Assembly (NCBI GenBank): GCA_020723665.1
Contig: DYIL01000003.1
Location: 1 to 64,000 of the forward strand
Direction of reading: 5' to 3'
Length of the DNA stretch: 64,000 nt
Origin: Methyloversatilis universalis
GTDB lineage: Bacteria; Pseudomonadota; Gammaproteobacteria; Methylococcales; Methylococcaceae
Shown here: piece after piece, positions 54,608-64,000 of the stretch
How positions within the stretch are numbered: position 1 is the stretch's first letter
Layout: every line of letters starts with the position of its first letter
Notes under the pieces: model-generated
Database searches by the model: none
Told to the model about the DNA's origin: nothing
Seen by the model: the letters and a program-made list of their open reading frames with translations, nothing else
Position numbers and translations under genes: made by a program

Positions 54608-56404
54608 TCACCTATCCACGTCCGACATCACGAAATCGATGCTCCCGAGGATCGCGATGAGATCGGCGATCATGAGGCCGCGCGACATCAGGGGAATCAT
54701 CTGAAGATGGGGAAACGACGCGGTACGGATGCGGGTACGATAGGACATCGTGCTGCCGTCGCTGATCAGGTAGTAACGATAAAGTCCCTTGGTCCCCTCT
54801 ACGCAGGCCGAGCCCTCGCCGGCCGGAATGACCGGCCCCCAGCTGACGTTCAGAAAGTGCTGGATCAGCGTTTCGATGTCGTGCATCGTCCGCGCTTTCG
54901 GCGGCGGCGTCGTCAACGGATGAAACGCCTTGTAGGGGCCAGACGGCATGTTGTTCAAGCATTGCTCGATGATCCTGAGGCTCTGTCGCATTTCTTCGAC
55001 GCGCACCAGGCATCGATCGTAACAGTCCCCGTTCTTCCCGGACGGAACCTCGAATTCGAAATTCTCGTAGCCGGAATAGGGACGCGCCTTGCGGTAGTCC
55101 CAGGCGAGACCGGTGGCCCTCAACCCCGGCCCGGTCGCTCCCCAGTCGATCGCCTCTTGCGTGTTGTAGACGCCTATGCCCTGGGTGCGCCGTTTGAGGA
55201 TGCTGTTCGCCAGCACCATCTTGTCGTAATGCGCCAGCCGTTTCGGAAAATAATCGACGAATTCCCGCACCATCTTGTCCCATCCCTCGGGCAAATCCAT
55301 CGCGGTGCCGCCGATGCGAAAAAAGCTGGAGTGCATGCGCCCGCCGGTAATGGCCTCGATGATCTCGAACACTCTCTCGCGATCGACGAACATGTAAAAG
55401 ACCGGCGACAATTGTCCGACGTCCTGCGCGAAAGTGCCGTAAAACAAGAGGTGGTTGTTGATCCGGTAAAATTCCGAGATCATCACCCGAATCACCTGCG
55501 CCCTGGGCGGCACCTCGATACCCGCCATTTGTTCCAGCGCCATGACGTAAGGCAGGTTGTTCAGCGAGCCGCCGAGATAATCCACCCGGTCGGTGTAGGG
55601 AATGTAGGTGTGCCAGGACTGGCGTTCCCCCATCTTCTCCGCGGCGCGGTGGTGATAGCCGATGTCCGGCACGGCATCGACGATTTCCTCGCCGTCGAGT
55701 TGCAGAGCGATGCGGAACACGCCGTGCACGCTGGGATGATTGGGGCCGAGATTGAGAAACAGAAAATCGGCGTCGTCCTTCTCCCGCTTCATGCCCCATT
55801 CCTCAGGCACGAAGCGCAGGGCTTCCTGTTCCGCCTCCTGCTTTTCCTCGGGCAGCGAGAACCGGCCCATCTCGGTGGCCCGCGCCGGATGGTCCTTGCG
55901 CAGCGGATGGCCTTTCCAGGTGGGCGGCATCAGGATGCGGCGGAGATTCGGATGGCCTTCGAAGCGAATCCCGAACATGTCGAAGACTTCGCGCTCGTAC
56001 CAGTTGGCGTTGGGCCAGAGCGCAACAATGCTCGGCACGCTCAGATCGTCCTCGGGCAGGGCGACCTTGATCCTTATATCCTCGTTGCGGTCAAAAGACA
56101 GAAGGTGGTAGACCAGCGTGAAATCGCCGGACGGGAGCCCTTCCCTGTGTTGGCGCAGACGTTCGTCCACCGCGGTGAGGTCGAACAACATCGCATAAGG
56201 CCGTTCGATCTCGCGCTTGAGACAAGCCAAGCATTCGACGAACCGGTCCTTGCCGACCCACAGGGTCGGGATCCCGTCGCTGGTCGATTGAACGGTAAAC
56301 GCATCGCTCCCGAAACGACGCCGGAGTTCGCCGACGACGGCAGCGGTCTTCGGCCTCTCCGTCGTCATTGCAGTGCCTGCGGTCGCGGTTGAAGCCATCC
56401 CCAT
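54608..56404 (-). CDS. nuoCD: NADH-quinone oxidoreductase fused subunits C and D
   Basis: 598 residues; the start may also be the ATG two codons in. Residues about 20-190 are NuoC ([41 protein letters not shown]). From about 210 on it is NuoD ([46 protein letters not shown], and the end [18 protein letters not shown]), the 49-kDa-type quinone-site subunit. A fused CD is common in gammaproteobacteria. 3 bp after nuoB. Confidence 0.97.
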   Translation of the reverse strand: MGMASTATAGTAMTTERPKTAAVVGELRRRFGSDAFTVQSTSDGIPTLWVGKDRFVECLACLKREIERPYAMLFDLTAVDERLRQHREGLPSGDFTLVYHLLSFDRNEDIRIKVALPEDDLSVPSIVALWPNANWYEREVFDMFGIRFEGHPNLRRILMPPTWKGHPLRKDHPARATEMGRFSLPEEKQEAEQEALRFVPEEWGMKREKDDADFLFLNLGPNHPSVHGVFRIALQLDGEEIVDAVPDIGYHHRAAEKMGERQSWHTYIPYTDRVDYLGGSLNNLPYVMALEQMAGIEVPPRAQVIRVMISEFYRINNHLLFYGTFAQDVGQLSPVFYMFVDRERVFEIIEAITGGRMHSSFFRIGGTAMDLPEGWDKMVREFVDYFPKRLAHYDKMVLANSILKRRTQGIGVYNTQEAIDWGATGPGLRATGLAWDYRKARPYSGYENFEFEVPSGKNGDCYDRCLVRVEEMRQSLRIIEQCLNNMPSGPYKAFHPLTTPPPKARTMHDIETLIQHFLNVSWGPVIPAGEGSACVEGTKGLYRYYLISDGSTMSYRTRIRTASFPHLQMIPLMSRGLMIADLIAILGSIDFVMSDVDR

Positions 56405-56407
56405 TCC

Positions 56408-57046
56408 TTAAATTCGGTCCGGGCTGCGCAACTCGGTGGCCCTCATGCGCTCCGGAGTCTTGAGGTCTCGCAGGCTTCTGATCGGCCCTTTGCGAACGCC
56501 GTCCTCGCCGACCGTCCAGCCGAGGGGCCGCCTCTCCTTTCCGATCGATTCCTGCAGCAGAATCAGACCTTCGAGCAAAGCGTCCGGACGCGGCGGACAG
56601 CCCGGCACATAGACGTCGACTGGCAAAAATTTGTCCACGCCCTGGACCACGCTGTATACATCGTACATCCCGCCCGAATTGGCGCACGACCCCATGGAAA
56701 TCACCCAGCGCGGCTCCAGCAACTGCTCGTATAAACGCTTGATAACCGGAGCCATTTTCATGAAGACCGTACCGGAAATCACGATCAGGTCCGCTTGCCG
56801 CGGGCTCGCCCGGATCACCTCGGAACCGAACCGGGCGATGTCGTAACGGCTGGTGAAAGCGGTGGCCATTTCGACGTAGCAACAGGAAAGCCCGAAATTG
56901 AAAGGCCAGACGGAATTCGCGCGACCCCAGGCGATCAGGTCCTCCAGCTTCGCCAAGAGCAGGTTGCGGCGCATGGCCTCCTCGCTGATACGTTCGCCTG
57001 GACGCGGGGCAGGGTCGGAGTCGGCTCTCGTAAGAGTCCACTGCAT
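56408..57046 (-). CDS. nuoB: NADH-quinone oxidoreductase subunit B
   Basis: 212 residues from ATG 57046 ([14 protein letters not shown]). N2 cluster ligands: [13 protein letters not shown] (tandem Cys), [13 protein letters not shown], and [12 protein letters not shown]. Delivers electrons to quinone. The open frame extends upstream over nuoA but without similarity. 10 bp after nuoA. Confidence 0.97.
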   Translation of the reverse strand: MQWTLTRADSDPAPRPGERISEEAMRRNLLLAKLEDLIAWGRANSVWPFNFGLSCCYVEMATAFTSRYDIARFGSEVIRASPRQADLIVISGTVFMKMAPVIKRLYEQLLEPRWVISMGSCANSGGMYDVYSVVQGVDKFLPVDVYVPGCPPRPDALLEGLILLQESIGKERRPLGWTVGEDGVRKGPIRSLRDLKTPERMRATELRSPDRI

Positions 57047-57056
57047 CGACTTGTCC

Positions 57057-57470
57057 TCAAATCTTGAGTCGAGCGTCCTGAAATTTCTGCCGCTCGGTAC
57101 GCCAGTCCAGAGCGCCGATCCGCCAAAGATAAAGCAAGGCCGCAAGGAGGATGCCGATGAACACCAACATCTCGATGTATCCGAGCCATCCGGCTTCGCG
57201 GAAGGCGACGGCCCAAGCAAGGATGAAAACGGCTTCCAGGTCGAAAATCACGAAAAAGATCGCGACCGGGTAAAACCGTACGGTGAGGCGTACATGAATA
57301 TCGCCGACCGGAACGATGCCGGACTCGAAGGGCTCGCCGGCCGCGCGTCCCGGGCTCGGCCGCGCGAGAAAATGCGGGATCGCCAACATGACCGCGATCA
57401 CGGCCATGGTCGCCGCGATGTAAGCGATGAACGGCCAAAGATTCGATGCCTGCACCAAATCGGCATTCAT
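57057..57470 (-). CDS. nuoA: NADH-quinone oxidoreductase subunit A
   Basis: 137 residues from ATG 57470 ([17 protein letters not shown]), three TM helices. [44 protein letters not shown] is the conserved loop and helix. First gene of the nuo operon; its promoter lies in the 223-bp divergent region with argS. Confidence 0.96.
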   Translation of the reverse strand: MNADLVQASNLWPFIAYIAATMAVIAVMLAIPHFLARPSPGRAAGEPFESGIVPVGDIHVRLTVRFYPVAIFFVIFDLEAVFILAWAVAFREAGWLGYIEMLVFIGILLAALLYLWRIGALDWRTERQKFQDARLKI

Positions 57471-57627
57471 ACCACTCCTCCGAATGTGCTGCAGCGGACT
57501 GCAAGGGCGATCAACTCGCCCGCAGATTAATCGGACCGCCTGTAACCGGCCTATAAGTAGAAATACATAGTTCAAAAGAACCACTCGATATGAGCGCACC
57601 AATGAGGAACGCCGCGCGATGGCTGCG

Positions 57628-57657
57628 TTGCAAGCTCATTCGGGATTTTAGGATAAT
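57628..57657 (+). promoter_or_regulatory. argS: Candidate sigma-70 promoter of argS
   Basis: TTGCAA (57628-57633) and GATAAT (57652-57657) separated by 18 bp, about 37 bp before the argS start. Matches are 4/6 and 5/6 to consensus. Confidence 0.45.
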
Positions 57658-57693
57658 AACCCCTAATTTTTTTCCGTCCGAACCGTCCCCCGC

Positions 57694-59454
57694 ATGAAAA
57701 AACGCCTGGAGAATCTGCTACATAGCGCCGTTTCCGTATTAAAAGCAAATGGGGACTTGGCTCCCGATTTCGATCCGACCATTCTCCTAGAGCGTGCGCG
57801 CGATGCGCAGCACGGCGATTTCGCCACCAACCTGGCCATGACCCTGGCCAAGACCGCTCGATGCAATCCCCGGCAATTGGCGGAAAAGATCGTGGCCGCG
57901 CTGCCCCATGACCCCGTTGTCGCCAAGGTCGAGATCGCGGGCCCCGGATTCATCAATTTCTTCGTCGATCCCAAGGCCCGGCACCGAATCATCGCCGACA
58001 TCCACGAAGCAGGGCACGAATTCGGCAAAAGCACCGTCGGAGCGGGCCGCAAAGTGCAGGTGGAATTCGTTTCGGCCAACCCAACCGGTCCCTTGCACGT
58101 GGGGCATGGCCGCGGGGCGGCCTATGGCGCCTCGGTGGCCAACCTCTTGGCCGCTGCCGGATTCGAGGTGTACCGGGAGTATTACGTCAACGACGCCGGC
58201 CGGCAGATGGATATCCTGGCCGCCAGCGTCTGGCTGCGTTATCTGGAAGAATGCGGCGAGGTGCTGAGCTTTCCCAGCAACGGCTACCGCGGCGAATACG
58301 TACGGACCATCGCCTGGGATCTCCACAAGAAAGTCGGGGAGAAATTCCGGCGCCCCGCCGCAGAGGTCATGGCGGACATTCCGCCCGACGAACCCGAGGG
58401 CGGCGATAAGGAAGCTCATATCGACGCGCTGGTGGCGAGGGTCAAATCGCTGCTCGGTCCCGCAAACTACCGGATCGTGTTCGATGCCGGCCTCGACAGC
58501 ATCCTTGACGACATTCGTCAGGATCTCGAGGAGTTCGGCGTTCATTACGACCGCTGGTTTTCGGAACGGAGCCTCGCCGAGACCGGCGCCATCGAGCGGG
58601 CATTGATAAAGCTCCAGGAAGCGGGCTATCTCTACGAACGCGATGGCGCGACTTGGTTCGCGTCGAGCCGGCTGGGCGACGAAAAGGACCGGGTGGTCGT
58701 CCGGGAAAACGGTCAAATGACCTATTTCGCATCCGATATCGCTTACCACCTTGATAAACTGGAGCGCGGTTTCGATCAAATCATCAATATCTGGGGCGCC
58801 GACCATCACGGCTACATTCCCCGTGTCAAAGCCGCCATCAAAGCCTTGGGAGGAGACCCGGAACGGCTGCACGTCCTACTGGTTCAGTTCGCCGTACTGT
58901 ATCGGGGGGAGGAAAAAGTCCAGATGTCCACGCGCTCGGGAGAATTCGTAACGCTCCGGCAGCTTCGCAACGAGGTGGGCAAGGATGCGGCCCGGTTCTT
59001 TTACGTCATGCGGAAATCCGACCAGCACATGGATTTCGACCTGAAGCTGGCTACGTCGAGGAGCAACGAGAATCCGGTCTATTACGTGCAGTATGCGCAC
59101 GCGCGGATTTGCAGCGTGTTCCGGCAATTGGACGAAAAAGGCTGGACGCGCGATCTCGTCGGCGGCATGAATCATCTGGACTTATTGACCGAAACGCACG
59201 AATCGGCGCTGATCAACACCCTGTCCCGTTATCCGGAGGTCGTGGAACAGTCGGCGCTGCAGCATGAGCCGCACCATTTGGTGCATTATTTGCGCGAATT
59301 GGCATACGAATTCCACACCTATTACAATGCCCACCAGTTCCTGGTGGAGAATGCCGCGTTACGGAACGCCCGCCTCAACCTGATCGCCGCGGTGAGACAG
59401 GTGGTCTACAACGGTTTGAGCCTGCTGGACGTATCCGCGCCCGAATCGATGTAA
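57694..59454 (+). CDS. argS: Arginyl-tRNA synthetase
   Basis: 586 residues, standard class I form. Additional N-terminal domain about 1-110; the HIGH motif appears as HVGH in [19 protein letters not shown]. The KMSKS counterpart is [14 protein letters not shown], a known ArgRS variant. The C-terminal anticodon-binding domain ends [27 protein letters not shown]. Confidence 0.97.
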   Translation: MKKRLENLLHSAVSVLKANGDLAPDFDPTILLERARDAQHGDFATNLAMTLAKTARCNPRQLAEKIVAALPHDPVVAKVEIAGPGFINFFVDPKARHRIIADIHEAGHEFGKSTVGAGRKVQVEFVSANPTGPLHVGHGRGAAYGASVANLLAAAGFEVYREYYVNDAGRQMDILAASVWLRYLEECGEVLSFPSNGYRGEYVRTIAWDLHKKVGEKFRRPAAEVMADIPPDEPEGGDKEAHIDALVARVKSLLGPANYRIVFDAGLDSILDDIRQDLEEFGVHYDRWFSERSLAETGAIERALIKLQEAGYLYERDGATWFASSRLGDEKDRVVVRENGQMTYFASDIAYHLDKLERGFDQIINIWGADHHGYIPRVKAAIKALGGDPERLHVLLVQFAVLYRGEEKVQMSTRSGEFVTLRQLRNEVGKDAARFFYVMRKSDQHMDFDLKLATSRSNENPVYYVQYAHARICSVFRQLDEKGWTRDLVGGMNHLDLLTETHESALINTLSRYPEVVEQSALQHEPHHLVHYLRELAYEFHTYYNAHQFLVENAALRNARLNLIAAVRQVVYNGLSLLDVSAPESM

Positions 59455-59458
59455 AGAC

Positions 59459-60121
59459 ATGTCCAGGGACTACAAGCACCGGATTCCGGGATACCGAAAA
59501 CGCAGGCTCAAAATTCCGAGAGCCTGGTTTATCGCGGCCGCCGGCATTGCCGGTGCAGTCGGTCTCGCCGTGCATTTTTTCTCAGGCGCCGACAGCGAAG
59601 AGAACCCGAAAGCGCCTGAAACCGTATCGATGCCGGTGCCGCCGGCCGAGACCGCTCCCGCCGGCCCGGACACCGGAAAAAAGAGCCCTAAGGAGAACGC
59701 GAAAAAACCGGGAACCGAGGACAATAAGCCGACCGGCCAAAACCCCGAACAGAAGACGGAAACCATTAAACCGCGGGAGCCTCGGTTCACCTTCTATAAG
59801 ATTCTTCCCGAAAAGGAAGTCATCATCCCCGAAAGCGAGATCAAGATCATCAAGCGGGAAGAAAGCCGAGGCAGTAGACCTATCGCAGGTCTTTATCTGG
59901 TGCAAGCCGGTTCTTTCGACAATCTCCGGAATGCCGAACAGCTCAGAGGCGAGCTGGCCAAAATCAAAATCAAAGCCAAAATCGAAAAGATCGAGATCGA
60001 AAATTCCGCCTGGTACCGCGTCAAGCTGGGGCCTTACGCGACCTTGGCCGATGCCGACAAGATCAGGGCCTATCTGCGCGCCAAAGGCATCGACAGCGTC
60101 GTGCAAAAAGCGGCGAAGTAA
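59459..60121 (+). CDS. SPOR-domain membrane protein, FtsN-like
   Basis: 220 residues. A short basic cytoplasmic N-terminus (SRDYKHRIPGYRKRRLKIPRA) precedes one TM helix (WFIAAAGIAGAVGLAVHFF, about 22-41), a Pro/Lys/Glu-rich linker (45-135), and a SPOR domain (about 145-220, YLVQAGSFDNLRNAEQLRGELAK...AWYRVKLGPYATLADADKIRAYL). SPOR domains bind denuded septal glycan. Placement 4 bp after argS matches ftsN in several gammaproteobacteria, so a division role is probable. Confidence 0.88.
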   Translation: MSRDYKHRIPGYRKRRLKIPRAWFIAAAGIAGAVGLAVHFFSGADSEENPKAPETVSMPVPPAETAPAGPDTGKKSPKENAKKPGTEDNKPTGQNPEQKTETIKPREPRFTFYKILPEKEVIIPESEIKIIKREESRGSRPIAGLYLVQAGSFDNLRNAEQLRGELAKIKIKAKIEKIEIENSAWYRVKLGPYATLADADKIRAYLRAKGIDSVVQKAAK

Positions 60122-60160
60122 CGCTACGCATCAAGCCCGTCTGCGGCGGCTCACAATGGC

Positions 60161-60463
60161 TTAAAGAACGACTTCGAAACCCTCGAACTGCGGTGGTCCG
60201 AGGTATAAGCCTTTGCTTCCGCCCGCACTGGCGTGTGCCTTACGAAACGCCTCCGAATGCGTCCAAGCTTCGAACGCGTCTTTCGAATCCCAAGTCGAAT
60301 GGGAAGCGAACAGTGTGTATTCCCCGTTGCTCGGCCCCCGGAGCAGATGAAACTCACGAAATCCGGGTACTTCGTGCAAATGGGTTTCGCGATCCCGCCA
60401 TATCGCAACGAACTCGCCCTCCTTCCCTGAAGCAATCTTGAATCGATTCATCGCAATAAACAT
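60161..60463 (-). CDS. Small ABM-domain monooxygenase-like protein
   Basis: 100 residues. MFIAMNRFKIASGKEGEFVAIWRDRETHLHEVPGFREFHLLRG...YTLFASHSTWDSKDAFEAWTHSEAFRKAH is the antibiotic biosynthesis monooxygenase / heme-degrading (IsdG/HmoA) ferredoxin-like fold. The substrate is not predictable. It lies just downstream of ppnN and convergent with the SPOR gene. Confidence 0.85.
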   Translation of the reverse strand: MFIAMNRFKIASGKEGEFVAIWRDRETHLHEVPGFREFHLLRGPSNGEYTLFASHSTWDSKDAFEAWTHSEAFRKAHASAGGSKGLYLGPPQFEGFEVVL

Positions 60464-60508
60464 CTTCGTCCTATACTTCCAAAGGCCGTTTGGTCCATCT
60501 CCAAGGAT

Positions 60509-61873
60509 TTAAGCCACCAGCCGATAACACGGTTCGTAACGCACGCCCGGTAGCTTCATGCGGCCTTGCGCGACGAAGGCCGACAGTAGTTCGTCCAGAG
60601 GCTTCAGAACGGACGCGTCGCCTCGCAGCTCGAAAGGCCCGTATTGCTCGATGGCGCGAATGCCGTCCGCTTTCACGTTTCCGGCCACGATACCTGAAAA
60701 GGCCCGGCGCAAGTTGGCTGCCAAATGGTGAAACTCCTGCTCGCGGTGCAACTCCAAGGACGCCATGTTCTCATGGGTGGGAACAAACGGTATTTGGAAT
60801 TGCCGCTCGATTTTGAGCAGCCAGTTGAAATAATAAGCGTCGCCGTTCTGTTTTCGGAATTCCCGCACCAGACTGATCCCCTCTTTCATTTCCCGGGCAA
60901 CCCCCGCGGGATCGTCGATGATGATCCGATAGCATCGGCGCACTTCGCGGCCGATCGTGGAAACCAAGAAACGGTCGATGAGCTCGAAATAGCCGGCGCA
61001 TTCGGCGGGTCCCGTCAAAATCACCGGGAATGGTAAGTTCTTGTTGTCGGGATGAAGCAAAATGCCCAATAGGTGAAGGATCTCCTCGGCCGTACCGACG
61101 CCGCCCGGGAAAATGACCACGCCGTGCCCGAGCCTGACGAATGCCTCGAGCCTTTTTTCGATGTCCGGCATAATGACCAACTCGTTGACGATGGGATTGG
61201 GCGGCTCCGCCGCGATGATCCCCGGTTCCGAGATGCCCACGTAGCGGGCATCTTGGATGCGCTGCTTGGCATGCCCGATGGTGGCGCCTTTCATGGGTCC
61301 CTTCATGGCCCCGGGACCGCACCCGGTGCAAACGTTGAGCCCCCGCAGTCCCAATTCGTGGCCGACTTCTTTGGTGTAATCGTATTCCTCCCGGCTGATC
61401 GAGTGTCCTCCCCAGCAAACGACCAGGTTCGGAGCCGTGTTCGTGATCAGACTGCCCGCGTTGCGCAGAATGTGGAATACCGCGCTGGTGATGTCGTCCG
61501 ATTTCGTTAGGTCGAACGCGGAATTCGATACGATCTCGGACCCGGTAAAAACGATATCCCGGAGCACCGAGAACAGGTGCTCGCGTATGCCTTTGATCAT
61601 TTCGCCGTCGACGAAGGCCGAAGCCGGCGCGTTCAGCACCTCAAGCTTGATGCCGCGCTGCTGTTGCAATACCCGAATGTCGAAATCCTTGTGTTGCTCG
61701 AGCACCAGCTTGCTGTCGTCGACCGCGCTCCCGCAATTCAAGACCGCCAGCGAGCATCGGCGGAAAAGCTCATGAAGGCCGCCTTGGCTGGTATCGAGCA
61801 GCTTCGCTACTTCCAGTTTGGACAAGACTTCCAGAGTGCCTTCCGGCCTTACTTGAGCGTTGATGGTCTGCAT
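60509..61873 (-). CDS. ppnN: Nucleotide 5'-monophosphate nucleosidase PpnN (YgdH)
   Basis: 454 residues from ATG 61873 (MQTINAQVRPEGTLEVLSKLEVAKLL), with AAAGGAAT before it; this equals the E. coli length. The LOG-type Rossmann motif FPGGVGTAEEILHLLGILLHP is present, and CTGCGPGAMKGPMKGA supplies the nucleotide pocket. PpnN splits nucleotide monophosphates and is a (p)ppGpp target. Confidence 0.94.
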   Translation of the reverse strand: MQTINAQVRPEGTLEVLSKLEVAKLLDTSQGGLHELFRRCSLAVLNCGSAVDDSKLVLEQHKDFDIRVLQQQRGIKLEVLNAPASAFVDGEMIKGIREHLFSVLRDIVFTGSEIVSNSAFDLTKSDDITSAVFHILRNAGSLITNTAPNLVVCWGGHSISREEYDYTKEVGHELGLRGLNVCTGCGPGAMKGPMKGATIGHAKQRIQDARYVGISEPGIIAAEPPNPIVNELVIMPDIEKRLEAFVRLGHGVVIFPGGVGTAEEILHLLGILLHPDNKNLPFPVILTGPAECAGYFELIDRFLVSTIGREVRRCYRIIIDDPAGVAREMKEGISLVREFRKQNGDAYYFNWLLKIERQFQIPFVPTHENMASLELHREQEFHHLAANLRRAFSGIVAGNVKADGIRAIEQYGPFELRGDASVLKPLDELLSAFVAQGRMKLPGVRYEPCYRLVA

Positions 61874-62161
61874 TGGAATTCCTTTGTCAAAACGTCCCGT
61901 GGTAACGGACAAAAATTTTGCTGGCCCCGCTTATTGTTAAATTAACCCAACAGACACTCACACGTCCTGTGGATAAGTTTGTGGAATACAGGCTTGAAAG
62001 ATTGTTGAAGACCCGCTGTTTTTGCACTTTCCTTCAATTCGACGATTCTCCGTCATCCAAAAATACACATATAATCATTTACTTAAATAATCTTTGACAA
62101 AAGACTACCGGTAAAAGGCGGACATGGCCTGGCGCCGCACGCGATGTGCATAACTTTTGCG
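61874..62161. other. AT-rich spacer with two DnaA-box-like sequences
   Basis: TGTGGATAA (61968-61976) and TGTGCATAA (62145-62153) match the reverse of TTATNCACA. The stretch 62040-62100 is AT-rich. No gene is seen; it holds the ppnN promoter region. Confidence 0.45.
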
Positions 62162-62797
62162 CTATCGCAAAGTGCCGCCATCCGAACCCCGGCACACCTC
62201 GGCCCAGGCAGGATGCTCACGGATCAGCCTCAGGGCGTCGTGCAGCAGCATCTTGCCGGGTTCCCGGCGGTGCCAGGTCGAGGCTCCGGACGGGTGAGGC
62301 AAAGGTATCACGTCCGCGTCCAAACCGTCCCGACGAAGTTTGTGCCGAAGCCCGATCACCTGGTCCAGCCTGTCCGCAGCCAGAATTTGGCGAATCGCGA
62401 GCTTGCCTACGGGAATAACCAGCTTGGGCTTTATGAGCTGAAGTTCGGCATTCAGCCATTCGGCACAACGATCGATTTCCTCGATAGCCGGAACCCGGTC
62501 GCCGCCTTTCGGGTTCTTGCCGGGAAAGCAGCGGCATACGGCCGCCATGTAGACCCGGCTGCGAAAGTCGTCTTCCGATAGACCTATCTCGGCAAACCAT
62601 TTGAAGAGCGTTTTCCCGGCGGTCCACGCGAAGGGTTTGCCCAGTTGGCCTTCCTTGGAGCCCGGCGCTTGGCCGATCAGGAGTACCGGCGACAACACCG
62701 CGTGTCCCATGACCACGGGGCCGATCATCCCTGGACAGCGCGCGCAGTTCTTCAACGCCTCCTGATGGAGGATCAATGAGCGCAATCGCTCGTTCAT
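62162..62797 (-). CDS. Uracil-DNA glycosylase, family 4/5 type with Fe-S cluster
   Basis: 211 residues. Motif 1 LLIGQAPGSKEGQLGKPFAWTAG and motif 2 LPHPSG are those of UDG superfamily members. NCARCPG plus later Cys in AAVCRCFPGKNPKGGDRVPAIEEIDRCAEW could ligate a 4Fe-4S cluster as in families 4 and 5. It removes uracil from DNA. Ends 288 bp upstream of ppnN and follows opgH by 13 bp. Confidence 0.88.
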   Translation of the reverse strand: MNERLRSLILHQEALKNCARCPGMIGPVVMGHAVLSPVLLIGQAPGSKEGQLGKPFAWTAGKTLFKWFAEIGLSEDDFRSRVYMAAVCRCFPGKNPKGGDRVPAIEEIDRCAEWLNAELQLIKPKLVIPVGKLAIRQILAADRLDQVIGLRHKLRRDGLDADVIPLPHPSGASTWHRREPGKMLLHDALRLIREHPAWAEVCRGSDGGTLR

Positions 62798-62810
62798 GGA
62801 TGCTTACTGC

Positions 62811-64000
62811 TCAGAACGATTGAGGCGTGTCGTTGTCTTTCCAGCTCCACGCCAAGGTATGCAGGCGCGTCAGCGTCTCCGGATCGGAAATCAAGGCGCG
62901 TTTTTCGGCGGCGGAAAGTGTTTCCGGTCCATCCTCCACCAACTGGTAAACCCAGGCGCGCAACTGATGACGCTGGCGTTTCTTGATCGGCCGGTCGGGC
63001 AGAAGCGCGAGGTGCAAAGAATAGGTTCCCGGATCCGCGACATTCAACTCGCCCTCGGTTTGCGCACCGGATTGCTCGGCTTTAGCCAGGTTTTCATGGA
63101 GCAACTCGACTACCCGCGGCGCCCGGTTTTCCTCCGGGGTCATGAAAAATCCGAGCTTGCGGGCAAGCAAACCCACCTTCGTGCTGCTGGAAAGAATGGA
63201 AATTGGTACGGCCAAAACCAAGCCGGCCAAAACCGGTACCAGCCACAGGAAAAAGTCGGGCACATATTCATAGCTCAACCACCCCGCGCCCAGCCCGGTC
63301 AAAGTCTGACCGCCATGGGCCAAGGTCGCTTCCTTGAGACTCAAGCGGTGATCGCCGCGATTTTGCGGCGGCCAGCCGACGCTGCGGCGCAGCAGAATGG
63401 CGACGACGAACTTGCTCTGGTACAGCATGAGAATCGGCGCCGTAAGCATGGAAAAAACGCTTTCGAGAAACACGCTGAGAACGGCGCGTATCATGCCTCC
63501 GTAGCCCTTGAGCATTCTCGGCCGCGTCAGGAGCAGCAGGAAACTCCAAAGCTTCGGCAGAAACAGCATGGCCAGCGTCACCAGCAATACCGTCGTCATC
63601 TCAACAGCGTAAGATTCAGGCCATACCGGAAAGATATTGTCACCGAAAAAATAAACCGGCATGGTTTGGCTCTGTACGTAGGCCTCGAAGCCGGTCAATA
63701 CCAGAAACAGAAACCATAGCGGCGAAGACAAATAGGACATGATGCCCATCAGGAAATACAAACGGCTGAGGCCAGAAAAGCCGCGGGCGAACACCATGCG
63801 CAAATGCTGCAGATTGCCCTGGCACCAGCGTCGGTCGCGCTTGGCATAGTCGATCAGCGTGGGCGGCAACTCCTCGTAACTGCCCTTGAGATCGGTCGCT
63901 AACCACACTTCCCAGCCGGCTTCGCGCAGCAAGGCTGCCTCGACGAAGTCATGGCTCAAGATCTCACCGCCGAACGGTTCCCGCCCCGGCAGTTTCGGCA
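62811..64000 (-). CDS. opgH: Glucans biosynthesis glucosyltransferase OpgH (C-terminal part)
   Basis: About 396 C-terminal residues; the gene continues past the window edge. FGGEILSHDFVEAALLREAGWEVWLATDLKGSYEELPPTLIDYAKRDRRWCQGNLQHLRMV contains the (Q/R)xxRW glycosyltransferase family 2 motif (here RRWCQGN). Several TM helices follow, typical of MdoH/OpgH, which makes and exports osmoregulated periplasmic glucans. No opgG is visible in the window. Confidence 0.93.
   Translation of the reverse strand, partial: PKLPGREPFGGEILSHDFVEAALLREAGWEVWLATDLKGSYEELPPTLIDYAKRDRRWCQGNLQHLRMVFARGFSGLSRLYFLMGIMSYLSSPLWFLFLVLTGFEAYVQSQTMPVYFFGDNIFPVWPESYAVEMTTVLLVTLAMLFLPKLWSFLLLLTRPRMLKGYGGMIRAVLSVFLESVFSMLTAPILMLYQSKFVVAILLRRSVGWPPQNRGDHRLSLKEATLAHGGQTLTGLGAGWLSYEYVPDFFLWLVPVLAGLVLAVPISILSSSTKVGLLARKLGFFMTPEENRAPRVVELLHENLAKAEQSGAQTEGELNVADPGTYSLHLALLPDRPIKKRQRHQLRAWVYQLVEDGPETLSAAEKRALISDPETLTRLHTLAWSWKDNDTPQSF

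Noticed and set aside
54377-56392. 671-codon plus-strand frame over nuoCD
   Set aside because: Antisense to NuoCD and running into the hairpin array; no domain recognised.
61968-62153. Chromosomal replication origin
   Set aside because: Only two DnaA-like boxes and none of the usual origin neighbours (dnaA, dnaN, mnmG, rpmH) are present.

Overview
This 64 kb window is a chromosomal segment of a high-GC gammaproteobacterium. The conserved order ndk-rlmN-pilF-hisS-yfgM-bamB-der, a 13-subunit nuo operon with fused nuoCD, argS followed by a SPOR protein, and opgH all point to Gammaproteobacteria. A TonB receptor resembling copper receptors and a VPLPA-type PEP-CTERM protein would suit a Methylococcales methanotroph. 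That finer placement is inference; no methane-oxidation gene is present.

Region 1 (1-13.3 kb) is a defence island. One tightly packed minus-strand operon encodes, in order of transcription, an XRE-HTH/SNF2/DUF3883 helicase, a CD-NTase (CBASS cyclase), a Cap15-like two-TM beta-barrel effector, a DUF1156 adenine-specific DNA methylase, a DUF499 ATPase and a phospholipase-D-like protein cut by the window edge. The helicase/methylase/ATPase/PLD genes form a DISARM-like or R-M-like module. The cyclase and effector form a minimal two-gene CBASS sitting inside that module, and the effector stop codon overlaps the methylase start. This nested arrangement is the most interesting feature of the window.

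Region 2 (13.3-18.2 kb) is a repeat-rich boundary with a RES/Xre toxin-antitoxin pair and an unusual acyl-CoA ligase-ACP-acyltransferase fusion.

Region 3 (18.2-30 kb) is core: Der, BamB, YfgM, HisS, PilF, RlmN and Ndk on the minus strand, then ThiD, a stress-type cluster (three-BON protein, HPF fused to a cold-shock domain, zinc-ribbon BCAM0308-like protein) and glutamine-dependent NadE.

Region 4 (30-42 kb) is gene-sparse and repeat-rich: a PEP-CTERM protein, a hybrid histidine kinase whose ATP-binding motifs look eroded, a FetAB-like exporter with an MBL-fold hydrolase, an AT-rich stretch with a MITE, a decayed IS5-like transposase, and the TonB receptor.

Region 5 (42-57.5 kb) holds nuoA-N on the minus strand. 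It is translationally coupled in many places but is split by two roughly 0.5 kb repeat-rich non-coding inserts (nuoCD/nuoE and nuoK/nuoL). Region 6 (57.7-64 kb) has argS, a SPOR-domain protein, a small ABM monooxygenase-like protein, ppnN, a uracil-DNA glycosylase and the C-terminal part of opgH.

No rRNA, tRNA or CRISPR array was recognised.
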